DNA of 64,000 bases from Pseudomonas taetrolens. GTDB taxonomy: Bacteria; Pseudomonadota; Gammaproteobacteria; Pseudomonadales; Pseudomonadaceae. Positions 9,733 to 17,016 of the stretch are shown here, piece after piece. The notes beneath the pieces were generated by a model. The model did no database searches. It saw only the letters and a list, made by a program, of their open reading frames with translations, and was not told the origin of the DNA. A program made the translations under genes and the position numbers. Within the stretch, counting starts at the first letter, position 1, and every line of letters begins with the position of its first letter. Location of the stretch: contig NZ_LS483370.1 in assembly GCF_900475285.1 (NCBI RefSeq), positions 1,688,001 through 1,752,000 of the forward strand, read 5' to 3'.

Positions 9733-9856
9733 AAACCGGCCTCAAGGGTGATGCCGGTCAGTTAAGCCAAAGAGATCTGTGCAGGAGCAAGCTCGCTCCT
9801 ACAGGTTCTGATCCCATTGTTCTTGACTGACCGGCATTAACCTAAAGGGCCGGTTT
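9733..9856. repeat. Nested inverted repeat with a REP-type palindrome at its centre
   Basis: Two pairs of inverted arms surround a central palindrome. The outer pair is AAACCGGCC (9733-9741) with GGCCGGTTT (9848-9856). The inner pair is ATGCCGGTCAGT (9751-9762) with ACTGACCGGCAT (9826-9837). In the centre, 9781-9802 is GCAGGAGCAAGCTCGCTCCTAC, a typical Pseudomonas extragenic palindrome. It lies between pdxB and a convergent small gene, so it probably also acts as a bidirectional terminator. Confidence 0.7.
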
Positions 9857-9871
9857 ATAAATACGAGGGCA

Positions 9872-10048
9872 TCAATCCTTGTGCGAAGGCTTGACCAGAC
9901 GCTGCTCCAGTTCGTGGCAGGCGTCTTGAATCATCTCTTCAGTGATCGACACTTCCTGGCCATTCTCATCGATAATCGCACACCCCAGTGACTGGTGGGG
10001 CTGGGTCCGAATTACCGGTACTGCTTGAGCATCGAGTTGCAAATCCAT
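9872..10048 (-). CDS. Conserved small acidic protein, unknown function
   Basis: The 58-residue product starts MDLQLDAQAVPVIRTQPHQS and ends with an acidic helical stretch (SITEEMIQDACHELEQRL). ATG 10048 is preceded by GAGGAGA with good spacing; the frame could extend to 10066 but without a ribosome-binding site there. The reading frame uses typical codons for the neighbourhood, which supports a real gene. There are no cysteines arranged for metal binding apart from isolated C29-like and C48-like positions, and no membrane segment. I recall small proteins of this kind in other pseudomonads but cannot name a family or role. Confidence 0.65.
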   Translation of the reverse strand: MDLQLDAQAVPVIRTQPHQSLGCAIIDENGQEVSITEEMIQDACHELEQRLVKPSHKD

Positions 10049-10300
10049 GGCCTGTCTCCTCATCAAGGTGTAGCGCTACTGTAGATCCGTTTAATGACCA
10101 AGCTGTGACACAGCTTGGCGACCATCTCAGTCCAACAGAAATATTCTGAAACTTCCACCCTGAATTTAGACCATTCGGGCCTAGGGCGTAGTGTCCCGGG
10201 TCATATTCAAAACGATTGAGAAAGGTTTACGGGGCCAAGTCGAACTAGGATGTAGGCTATACAAGGCTTTTCACGTTTATCCTCCACTCGGATACTCCTC

Positions 10301-12094
10301 ATGTTGTCATCGCGTCATCGTCACGCCATTCGTCTGACCACTCACTTTGTTGCCCCTTATCGCTGGCAAGCGCTGGGGGCTTTACTGGCGCTGGTGGTCA
10401 CGGCGGGCATTACCCTGTCGATGGGCCAGGGCATTCGCCTGTTGGTCGACAAAGGTTTCATGACCCAATCCCCGGAACTGCTCAACCAGTCCATCGGCTT
10501 TTTCCTGTTGCTGGTGCTGGGGCTGTCCGTAGGCACCTTCGTGCGCTTTTACCTGGTGTCCTGGATCGGTGAGCGGGTTGTCGCCGACATTCGGCGACAG
10601 GTGTTCAATCACTTGATTGGCTTGCACCCGGGCTTCTACGAGAACAATCGCAGTTCGGAAATCCAGTCACGGCTGACCACCGACACCACGTTGTTGCAGT
10701 CAGTGATCGGTTCTTCGTTGTCCCTGTTCCTGCGCAACAGCCTGATGGTACTGGGTGGCATCGTGCTGCTGTTTGTCACCAATCCCAAGCTCACCAGCAT
10801 TGTGGTGGTTGCCTTGCCGCTGGTGCTGGCACCGATCCTGATTTTCGGTCGGCGGGTGCGCAACCTGTCGCGGCAGAGCCAGGACCGCATTGCCGATGTC
10901 GGCAGTTATGTGGCCGAAGCCCTGGGGCAAATCAAAACGGTGCAGGCCTACAACCATCAGCAACAGGATCAGCAGCGCTTTGCGCAAACTGTCGAAGATG
11001 CGTTTGCCACGGCGCGCAAACGTATCTTTCAGCGGGCATGGCTGATCACCCTGGTGATCTCGCTGGTGCTGGGGGCTGTTGGCGTCATGCTTTGGGTCGG
11101 CGGCATGGACGTGATCGCAGGGCGTATCACGGGCGGCGAGCTGGCTGCGTTTGTGTTTTACAGCCTTGTGGTCGGCGGCGCCTTTGGCACTCTGAGTGAA
11201 GTCATTGGCGAACTGCAGCAGGCGGCCGGTGCTGCACAGCGAATTGCCGAACTCTTGCAGTCGAAAAGTCTGGTGTTGCCACCGAGCAAGGGCTTGCAGG
11301 TGCTGCCGGCGCGTGTGGAGGGCAATCTGCAAGTGGAGAATCTGTATTTTTCCTACCCGTCGCGACCGGAAAGCTATGCGCTTGAAGGGTTAAGCCTGTC
11401 GATCAAGGCTGGAGAAACCCTGGCGCTGGTTGGTCCTTCAGGTGCGGGCAAGTCGACGCTGTTTGATTTGCTACTGCGTTTTTACGACCCGCAACAGGGG
11501 CGGATCCTGCTGGAAGGGGTACCGATTACCCGGCTCGACCCGCATGATTTACGCCGTTGTTTTGCAATGGTGGCGCAAACCCCGGCGCTGTTTTTCGGCA
11601 CGGTGGAAGACAACATTCGCTATGGCAACCCCCAGGCCAGTGATGCGCAAGTCGAGGCCGCGGCCCGCATTGCCCATGCCCACGACTTCATCCTGCAAAT
11701 GCCCGAAGGCTATAAAACCCATTTGGGCGATGGCGGTCTTGGATTGTCCGGAGGGCAGCGTCAGCGACTGGCCATTGCCCGGGCCCTGCTGGTTGATGCC
11801 CCGATCCTGCTACTGGATGAAGCCACCAGTGCACTGGATGCCCAGAGTGAACACCTGATCCAGCAAGCCCTGCCCAGCCTGATGCACGGCCGCACGACGC
11901 TGGTCATCGCCCACCGTCTGGCTACCGTTCAGAATGCCGACCGCATTGTGGTGATGGATCAAGGCAAGCTAGTGGCCATTGGCACCCACGCACAGTTGAT
12001 CGCCAGCAACCCGCTGTATGCGCGGCTGGCGGCGTTGCAATTCAATGTGGAAATGGGGGGATCAGCCCAGTCAAAGTCTACAGAGACCCTGTAG
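10301..12094 (+). CDS. ABC exporter, fused permease-ATPase (MsbA/LmrA-type)
   Basis: This 597-residue half-transporter has six N-terminal membrane helices (about 15-310) followed by a nucleotide-binding domain. The latter shows Walker A GPSGAGKST near 385, the signature LSGGQRQRL near 485, Walker B ILLLDEATSALD near 508 and the switch histidine in IAHRLATV. It would act as a homodimer in the inner membrane, exporting a lipid, drug or peptide; the substrate cannot be told from sequence. The start at 10301 fits the family N terminus, with only a weak GGA upstream. The TAG stop (12092-12094) lies within a dispersed GTAGCAG repeat, so the tail SAQSKSTETL may have been reshaped by it. The 250 bp upstream contain one small palindrome at about 10098-10118 and nothing else that I can name. 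Confidence 0.9.
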   Translation: MLSSRHRHAIRLTTHFVAPYRWQALGALLALVVTAGITLSMGQGIRLLVDKGFMTQSPELLNQSIGFFLLLVLGLSVGTFVRFYLVSWIGERVVADIRRQVFNHLIGLHPGFYENNRSSEIQSRLTTDTTLLQSVIGSSLSLFLRNSLMVLGGIVLLFVTNPKLTSIVVVALPLVLAPILIFGRRVRNLSRQSQDRIADVGSYVAEALGQIKTVQAYNHQQQDQQRFAQTVEDAFATARKRIFQRAWLITLVISLVLGAVGVMLWVGGMDVIAGRITGGELAAFVFYSLVVGGAFGTLSEVIGELQQAAGAAQRIAELLQSKSLVLPPSKGLQVLPARVEGNLQVENLYFSYPSRPESYALEGLSLSIKAGETLALVGPSGAGKSTLFDLLLRFYDPQQGRILLEGVPITRLDPHDLRRCFAMVAQTPALFFGTVEDNIRYGNPQASDAQVEAAARIAHAHDFILQMPEGYKTHLGDGGLGLSGGQRQRLAIARALLVDAPILLLDEATSALDAQSEHLIQQALPSLMHGRTTLVIAHRLATVQNADRIVVMDQGKLVAIGTHAQLIASNPLYARLAALQFNVEMGGSAQSKSTETL

Positions 12095-12250
12095 CAGCGT
12101 CCGGCGGCGAAGCCGTCGTAAAACCCGCCGTTGAATGCTCACGGCGCTCTACGGGTTTTGAATGCTTCTGTAGCTGCTGCCGAAGGCTGCGAAAAGGGCC
12201 GTAGGGCCTTCATGTGCAACTCATCACAGCCTGCAGCGGCGGCCACAGAG
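12091..12250. repeat. Dispersed GTAGCAG/REP-type repeat cluster
   Basis: From 12091 the sequence reads GTAGCAGCGTCCGGCGGC and then GCCGTCGTAAAA. These blocks match the core of the elements at 37571-38398, but with the GACGAG-CGAGG portion missing. A second element (GTAGCTGCTGCCGAAGGCTG from about 12171, with an inverted CAGCCTGCAGCGGC arm near 12228) is of classic Pseudomonas REP type. The cluster fills the gap between the ABC exporter and ppnP. Confidence 0.6.
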
Positions 12251-12262
12251 GCCCTGTTTGAC

Positions 12263-12544
12263 TCAGCGGTATTCGCAGAGGTAGGCGGTTTCAACGATGA
12301 CTTTGAGCTGGAATTTGCTGTTGGCCGGTACGTTGAACTGGCTGCCGGTGGCGAAGGTTTGCCATTCGGTGCTGCCCGGCAGCTTGACGCTCAGTTCACC
12401 CGATACGACGTGCATGACTTCGCGTTCGGCGGTGCCGAACTCATATTCACCCGGAGCCATGACGCCAATGGTGGCCTTGCCTTCGGCTTGTGCGAAGGCA
12501 ATCGACTTGACGGTGCCGTCGAAGTATTCGTTGACTTTAAACAT
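12263..12544 (-). CDS. ppnP: Pyrimidine/purine nucleoside phosphorylase PpnP
   Basis: This 93-residue protein is a single small cupin domain. It contains the DUF1255/YaiE hallmarks [22 protein letters not shown] and [16 protein letters not shown]. coli PpnP phosphorolyses a wide range of nucleosides to free base and ribose-1-phosphate. GAGGA precedes ATG 12544. The gene stands alone between a repeat cluster and the exonuclease gene, both on the same strand or non-coding; about 80 bp separate it from the exonuclease upstream. Length and sequence are typical. Confidence 0.93.
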   Translation of the reverse strand: MFKVNEYFDGTVKSIAFAQAEGKATIGVMAPGEYEFGTAEREVMHVVSGELSVKLPGSTEWQTFATGSQFNVPANSKFQLKVIVETAYLCEYR

Positions 12545-12623
12545 GGCGATTCCTCGGAATGGGCTAAAAAAGGCTGGCCAGTATGCAGAAGCCGTTTTAT
12601 CTCGTCACGCGCTTTTATGACTG

Positions 12624-13166
12624 CTAAATCTTGAGGGTCAGCGGTAACAGGCGGGCGGTGTTGCGGGCATCTTCCAGGGCGCGATGCTGTTGCCCGTTGA
12701 ACTGCATGCCAGCCAGTTGCAGCGCACTGTTAAGCCCCAGCGGGCGCTTTAGCTGGCGGGCCTGGGCAAATTGCTGCTTGAGATTCATGTGCGGCAGGCG
12801 CGACAGGGCGCTGTCCAGTTTTTTCTGCCGCCATTCCTGTTCCAGTTGCTTGCGGTCGTAGTCTCCCCAACTGGCCCAGCCTTCCAGTTGTGGCAGGTGC
12901 TGCCCGAGCCATCGCTCGAATTGTTCCCAGACCTGTTCCATTGACGCCCCGTTATCAATATTGGCTTGGGTGATGCGGGTCAGCTGGCGACAAAAAGGGG
13001 TTAGCAGTGGTCGACGCTGTGGACGAATAAAGCGCTGGAAGTGATCGACTTCCCGACCTGAGCGAGTCACCACGCTGGCGCCGATTTCAATCACTTCCAT
13101 TTCCTCCAGCGGCCAGCCGCCATCATCCGTGGTGGCTTCCAGGTCAATTACCAGCCAGTGAGGCAT
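12624..13166 (-). CDS. DEDDh 3'-5' exonuclease (ERI-1/KapD-like)
   Basis: The 180-residue product shows the exonuclease fold. Motif I is VIDLEATT (D8 and E10), motif II lies in the WASWGDYDRKQL region and supplies a further acidic residue, and motif III is HRALEDARNTA with the catalytic H and D. Proteins of this group act on RNA 3' ends or on structured DNA and RNA; the natural substrate here is unknown. It is not the DnaQ proofreading subunit, which is longer and differs in its C terminus. It reads in the same direction as ppnP and could be cotranscribed with it. The 176 bp upstream to 13342 hold nothing that I recognise. Confidence 0.85.
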   Translation of the reverse strand: MPHWLVIDLEATTDDGGWPLEEMEVIEIGASVVTRSGREVDHFQRFIRPQRRPLLTPFCRQLTRITQANIDNGASMEQVWEQFERWLGQHLPQLEGWASWGDYDRKQLEQEWRQKKLDSALSRLPHMNLKQQFAQARQLKRPLGLNSALQLAGMQFNGQQHRALEDARNTARLLPLTLKI

Positions 13167-13357
13167 GTGCAGCTTCCTTAAACAGCATCGGCGTTGGGGA
13201 TGGAGCGTAGCTAAAGCACCTGGATCCGCATAGGATCTGTTGACGCATCCCTATATACACTTTATTTGTGTGCGTGCTCGATCTCAGGTCGCGTGTTGAT
13301 CAATAAGTTCCAGTCCAGGGGCAACACCAGGGGTGTAAGGTTTTGAAGTGTTTGCCA

Positions 13358-14155
13358 ATGCGTATGGTCCACTGCATGTTGTTGAGCCTGGGAGCGAGCT
13401 GGCTGACACCTGTCCAGGCTGTCTCTGAAGTCCGGGTCGGCGCTGCGCACTTTCCGCCCTATACCATCCGTCCTGAGCGAGGTGCCGATTCGGGGCTTTT
13501 GCCGCAACTGCTCGAGGCGCTCAACCGGCAGCAAAGTGACTACCGTTTCGTGCTGGTCCCCACCTCCATTGCCCGGCGCTTCCGTGACTTTGAGCACGGC
13601 CGGGTCGATATCGTCATGTTTGAAAACCCCGCCTGGGGCTGGCAGGGCATCGTGTACAACCCTGTAGACATGGGGCTCGTGGACGCAGAGGTGTTCATTG
13701 CCAGACGCCTGCCGGGCCGTCGGCAATCCTACTTCGAGGACTTGACCCACAAACGGCTCGCGCTCTTCAACGGTTATCACTACGCCTTCGCCGGGTTCAA
13801 CCCTTCGCCCGGCTACCTGATTGATACGTTCAATGCCACCCTCACGTATTCCCATGAAAGCAACATGCTGATGGTGCTGCGTGACCGGGCAGATATTGCG
13901 CTGATCACTCGCTCCAACCTGGCCGACATGTTCCGGCGTCATCCTCAGGTCAGGCACAAGGTCATGGTGTCCAGGCGTATCGACCAGATCTATCACCATT
14001 ACGCCTTGCTGCGGCCGCAATCACCGATTCAGGCCCCGCAGTTCGCGCAACTGCTGCAAGCCCTTCGCGAGAATGGTCAACTGGATACGATCTTTGATCC
14101 TTACAACATTGCGGTAGAGTCCGGGGTGCCGGCCCATGTGGCAGGCGCGCCCTAA
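13358..14155 (+). CDS. Periplasmic solute-binding protein, family 3-like
   Basis: The protein (265 residues from ATG 13358) has a signal peptide (MLLSLGASWLTPVQA) and then the start of a bilobed binding protein: EVRVGAAHFPPYTIRPERG, GLLPQLLEAL and later FEHGRVDIVMFENPAWGW. These fit the SBP_bac_3 / transporter-substrate-binding family, normally for polar amino acids or as a sensory domain. No permease or ATPase gene is adjacent, so it may be an orphan sensor or an ABC component encoded elsewhere. The exact start is uncertain: TTG 13343, ATG 13358 and ATG 13364 are all possible, and GAAG at 13345 best suits 13358. The stop codon TAA forms the first three bases of a PvdS -35 element for the next gene. 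Confidence 0.8.
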   Translation: MRMVHCMLLSLGASWLTPVQAVSEVRVGAAHFPPYTIRPERGADSGLLPQLLEALNRQQSDYRFVLVPTSIARRFRDFEHGRVDIVMFENPAWGWQGIVYNPVDMGLVDAEVFIARRLPGRRQSYFEDLTHKRLALFNGYHYAFAGFNPSPGYLIDTFNATLTYSHESNMLMVLRDRADIALITRSNLADMFRRHPQVRHKVMVSRRIDQIYHHYALLRPQSPIQAPQFAQLLQALRENGQLDTIFDPYNIAVESGVPAHVAGAP

Positions 14156-14176
14156 ATTTCGCCGGGTGGCTCACGT
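14153..14176 (+). promoter_or_regulatory. PvdS iron-starvation (IS) box upstream of the acetyltransferase gene
   Basis: TAAAT (14153-14157) is separated by exactly 16 nt from CGT (14174-14176), the consensus recognised by the ECF sigma factor PvdS. Transcription would start a few bases further on, which argues that the next gene starts at 14215 and not 14185. TAA is also the stop codon of the upstream gene. Confidence 0.75.
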
Positions 14177-14214
14177 CACAGTGCATGACTGTTGACGAAA
14201 ATCGTGAGCCTCCC

Positions 14215-15216
14215 ATGACCTCTGCTTCCTTGTACCCACCGCGCTGGCGTGATTTGAATGCCGATGAGACCGATACCCGGCTGACACTGACACTCGCTGG
14301 CCAGACCTTGCTCGACCTGCAGCTTGAGCGTGGAGCATCGCTTCACCTGAGCCTGCATGACGCTGCCGTCCAACCCACGCTCCAGGCGCTGTGGGCGGCT
14401 TGCTACTGGTTATTGGCAAGCGACCCGCAGCGCCAGCAATTGACCTGGCACTTGCGCCTGCCGCCGAACGAAGCATTGTGCAGCGGCTTGTTGCACAGCA
14501 CCGATATCGAAGGGCTGTACATCTGTCAGCGCAGCCTGTTCTGGCAGCGGGCGCAACCGTGGCTAGGCGACGAGCCGCTGCCGGTGTATCCGCAGCAGCA
14601 CGTGATCAGTGCGGGCAAACGTCACCCGTTACGCGGGCCCAAACCCCAGGGTGAAGTCTATCGGCGTTTTGATGTGCGCCTCGGCGTCTGGATTTCCTTG
14701 CGCACGCTGGATATCGACGTCGATCTCGAACGCTTCAGTCGCTGGCAGAACACGCCACGGGTGATGGACTTTTGGGAGGAGGGCGGCAGCCTGGAGCAGC
14801 ATCGGCAGTTCCTCGAAAAACTGGCGGCCGACCCGCATACGCTGACCCTGATCGGTTGCTTCGATGATCAGCCATTTGCCTACTTCGAAGCCTACTGGGC
14901 CAAGGAGGATCGCATTGCGCCGTTTTACGAGGTGGACGATTACGACCGCGGGATTCACATGCTGGTGGGCGAGCAGGCTCATCGCGGTCCGCACAAGGTT
15001 GCCAGTTGGCTGTCGGCGCTTACCCATTATTTGTTCCTGGCCGATCCGCGTACCCGCCGCGTCGTGGCGGAGCCCCGTGCCGACAATGACAAAATGATCG
15101 GCTACATGCAGGCGCAAGGCTATCACTGCGAGAAGGCATTCGACTTTCCGCACAAACGTGCGGCCTTGATGATGCAGAGCCGGGAGCGTTTTTTCGATCG
15201 TTGTGCGCTGACCTGA
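14215..15216 (+). CDS. IucB/PvdY-like siderophore acetyltransferase (GNAT family)
   Basis: The 333-residue protein has a C-terminal GNAT domain of the IucB/RhbD/AlcB type, recognisable by FDVRLGVWISLRTLDIDVDL, a FAYFEAYWAKEDRIAPFY segment and RRVVAEPRADNDKMIGYMQ. Relatives acetylate hydroxylated lysine or ornithine in siderophore synthesis; in pyoverdine systems PvdYII acetylates N5-hydroxyornithine. The IS box directly upstream ties it to iron starvation. It is convergent with pvdS. If it is a PvdYII-type enzyme, the pyoverdine made here should contain acetyl-hydroxyornithine, which would need pvdA outside the window. The PvdY assignment is inference from family and context; the GNAT/IucB call is firm. 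Confidence 0.82.
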   Translation: MTSASLYPPRWRDLNADETDTRLTLTLAGQTLLDLQLERGASLHLSLHDAAVQPTLQALWAACYWLLASDPQRQQLTWHLRLPPNEALCSGLLHSTDIEGLYICQRSLFWQRAQPWLGDEPLPVYPQQHVISAGKRHPLRGPKPQGEVYRRFDVRLGVWISLRTLDIDVDLERFSRWQNTPRVMDFWEEGGSLEQHRQFLEKLAADPHTLTLIGCFDDQPFAYFEAYWAKEDRIAPFYEVDDYDRGIHMLVGEQAHRGPHKVASWLSALTHYLFLADPRTRRVVAEPRADNDKMIGYMQAQGYHCEKAFDFPHKRAALMMQSRERFFDRCALT

Positions 15217-15229
15217 AGGGATAAATGAT

Positions 15230-15260
15230 CTGTCCCCCGGGCGGTGCGTCTGGGGGACAG
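15230..15260. terminator. Bidirectional hairpin between the acetyltransferase gene and pvdS
   Basis: CTGTCCCCC (15230-15238) pairs with GGGGGACAG (15252-15260) around a 13-nt loop. It lies between two convergent genes and could terminate both; no long T run follows. Confidence 0.5.
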
Positions 15261-15285
15261 TAACGATGGGCTCTACCGGTGCTGG

Positions 15286-15837
15286 TCAGTGGCGTCGTGC
15301 AAATGTATCGCTCTGGGTGCCCGACACCTTGCGGCAATGAATCAACGCATCGCGGATCATGAAGTTCACCAGCGTCGGTGATACGCCCAACTCCTTGGCG
15401 ATGTCTTTTTGCTGCACACCGTGCAAGCGATACATTTCGAACGCATAGCGGGTACGGCTCGGTAATTCGGTCAAGGCGACCGCGATGTTTTCCAGGGTCG
15501 AGAAGTTGATATGCGAGGTTTCCGGAGATGCGCCGTGAATCACGACATTCAAGCCTTCCTCTTCCGTGCCGGAGTATTTCTGCTCCAGTGCCTGCTTGCG
15601 GTAATGATCGATGGCCAGGTTGCGCACAATCTGGAACAGGTAGCTCAGTTGCGCCTTGAACGAAGAGGTGATCTGCGGCGCTGACTGCAAGCGGAAGAAG
15701 GCGTCCTGCACCACATCTTCAGCCCTGGATCGGCAGCCGGTGATACGCGCTGCGATTTTGACCAGGATTAGCCGATTATCGACAAAGGCTTGAAGTAAGG
15801 GTGAGTCGCACCTGCTTGTGGCCGCTTGTTCCGTCAT
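15286..15837 (-). CDS. pvdS: ECF sigma factor PvdS, master activator of pyoverdine genes
   Basis: This 183-residue sigma-70 family protein has region 2 (CRSRAEDVVQDAFFRLQ, FQIVRNLAIDHYRKQALE) and region 4 (LTELPSRTRYAFEMYRLHG, QKDIAKELGVSPTLVNFMI). It matches Pseudomonas PvdS/PfrI almost throughout as I remember that family. PvdS directs RNA polymerase to IS-box promoters; FpvR sequesters it at the membrane until ferripyoverdine is sensed. I prefer ATG 15837 (MTEQAATSRC) over 15855 because AGGTGAT precedes it and family members start MTEQ. A Fur box lies about 70 bp upstream. Seven candidate IS boxes in this window are its likely targets. Confidence 0.96.
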   Translation of the reverse strand: MTEQAATSRCDSPLLQAFVDNRLILVKIAARITGCRSRAEDVVQDAFFRLQSAPQITSSFKAQLSYLFQIVRNLAIDHYRKQALEQKYSGTEEEGLNVVIHGASPETSHINFSTLENIAVALTELPSRTRYAFEMYRLHGVQQKDIAKELGVSPTLVNFMIRDALIHCRKVSGTQSDTFARRH

Positions 15838-15903
15838 GGAGATCACCTGCTGCAATGGATGAGTGAGGCGGGAAGCTGCCTACACAGTTGGCAACAAATT
15901 AGG

Positions 15904-15922
15904 ATGAATGATAATTATTGTC
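15904..15922 (-). promoter_or_regulatory. Fur box upstream of pvdS
   Basis: ATGAATGATAATTATTGTC contains AATGATAAT-ATT-TC in register with the Fur consensus; the 16 bases from 15907 match it at 14 positions. It lies 67 bp upstream of the pvdS start, so iron-loaded Fur would block pvdS transcription. The remainder of 15838-16186 contains no gene, only the pvdG promoter. Confidence 0.75.
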
Positions 15923-16018
15923 AATTGAGAAACAGAATTAATACTCGTCGTGTGGAAGGGTTTGCGAAACAGCTCACATCACCGCTCGATGGCCTCAAAA
16001 CGCCACTATCGCGCCGAC

Positions 16019-16042
16019 TAATTATTTGCCTGGTTCAACCGT
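16019..16042 (+). promoter_or_regulatory. PvdS IS box upstream of pvdG
   Basis: TAATT (16019-16023), a 16-nt spacer and CGT (16040-16042). It differs from the TAAAT consensus at one position, as do the boxes before mbtH and the pvdI-like gene. It lies 144 bp upstream of the pvdG start in a region without other genes. Confidence 0.6.
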
Positions 16043-16186
16043 CCTCAATGGACAAGGACCGTCGATGCATGCGGTCGTCAATTGACCCGGACAGGAGGGC
16101 GAGATGGTTTTTGAGTGTGAACAGGCGGCGTTTCTGCCGGATGCAGGCACCCGGTGGCTACGTTGCGATCATGGCGGCATTCGGTT

Positions 16187-16945
16187 ATGAGCGACGTCAT
16201 CAAGCTTCGTTTGTTTTGTCTGCCTTACTCCGGTGCCAGTGCCATGAGCTATGGCCGCTGGCGCCGCTCAATGCCGCAATGGCTGCAGGTGCGTCCGCTG
16301 GAGTTGCCCGGGCGCGGCATGCGCATGGACGAACCCCTGCAGAGCGACATGCCTCGCCTGGCCGCGCAACTGGCCGATGAAATCAGCGCTGAACTCGACC
16401 GCCCCTATGCACTGTTCGGTCATAGTCTCGGCGGCTTGATGGCGTTTGAGCTGGCTCATGCCTTGCGTGAGCGCGGCTTGCCTGCGCCCCTGGCCTTGTT
16501 TGCGTCGGCCACGGCCGGCCCGGCGCGACGCGATGTCAGCGAGTACGCCGTGGCCAAGACCGATGCTCAACTGATGACCCGTTTGCGCGAGCTCAAAGGC
16601 ACTGATGACGCCGTGCTGGCCAATGCAGAGCTGATGCAGTTGATGCTGCCGATCCTGCGCGCCGACTTTCTGCTGTGCGGCAGCTTCAGCCACGCGGGCC
16701 GTCCGCCACTGGCAGTCCCGATCCATGTGTTCGGTGGCAAGCAGGACAGCGTCCGCGTCGAGCAACTGCTGGATTGGCAGGTCGACACCTGTGCCGCGTT
16801 TTCCCTCGACATGTTTGAGGGGCACCACTTCTTTCTGGTCCAGCAAGAAATACCGCTGCTGCGTTGCCTGCGCCGTTACGCCGAAGAGCATCTGGCTCGC
16901 TGGCGCAATCAGCAGGCCTGGCCGTTGAGCCGCGCCAGCGTTTAA
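16187..16945 (+). CDS. pvdG: Type II thioesterase PvdG
   Basis: The 252-residue protein is a stand-alone thioesterase of the alpha/beta-hydrolase fold. It begins [20 protein letters not shown], has the nucleophile motif FGHSLGG (S80) and the C-terminal GHHFFL histidine near 213. Type II thioesterases clear misprimed or stalled carrier proteins on NRPS lines, and in Pseudomonas pvdG always sits just before pvdL. It ends 71 bp before pvdL. The chosen ATG (16187) matches family N termini, though its ribosome-binding site is weak and upstream in-frame starts exist to 16154. The upstream IS box indicates PvdS control. Confidence 0.93.
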   Translation: MSDVIKLRLFCLPYSGASAMSYGRWRRSMPQWLQVRPLELPGRGMRMDEPLQSDMPRLAAQLADEISAELDRPYALFGHSLGGLMAFELAHALRERGLPAPLALFASATAGPARRDVSEYAVAKTDAQLMTRLRELKGTDDAVLANAELMQLMLPILRADFLLCGSFSHAGRPPLAVPIHVFGGKQDSVRVEQLLDWQVDTCAAFSLDMFEGHHFFLVQQEIPLLRCLRRYAEEHLARWRNQQAWPLSRASV

Positions 16946-16966
16946 AGCGCCGCTGCACTCTTTCGT
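16943..16966 (+). promoter_or_regulatory. Candidate PvdS IS box between pvdG and pvdL
   Basis: TAAAG (16943-16947), a 16-nt spacer and CGT (16964-16966), with TAA being the pvdG stop codon. The last base departs from TAAAT, so this is weaker than the others; pvdL may instead be read from the pvdG promoter. Confidence 0.4.
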
Positions 16967-17016
16967 ATTTCAAGCACACCGATTTTCTTTCAAGCCGACT
17001 TCAGGCAGGAAACCCC

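Noticed and set aside
12131..12634. Forward open frame across the repeat and opposite ppnP
   Set aside because: It crosses a REP-type repeat and mirrors ppnP; no ribosome-binding site and no recognisable domain.
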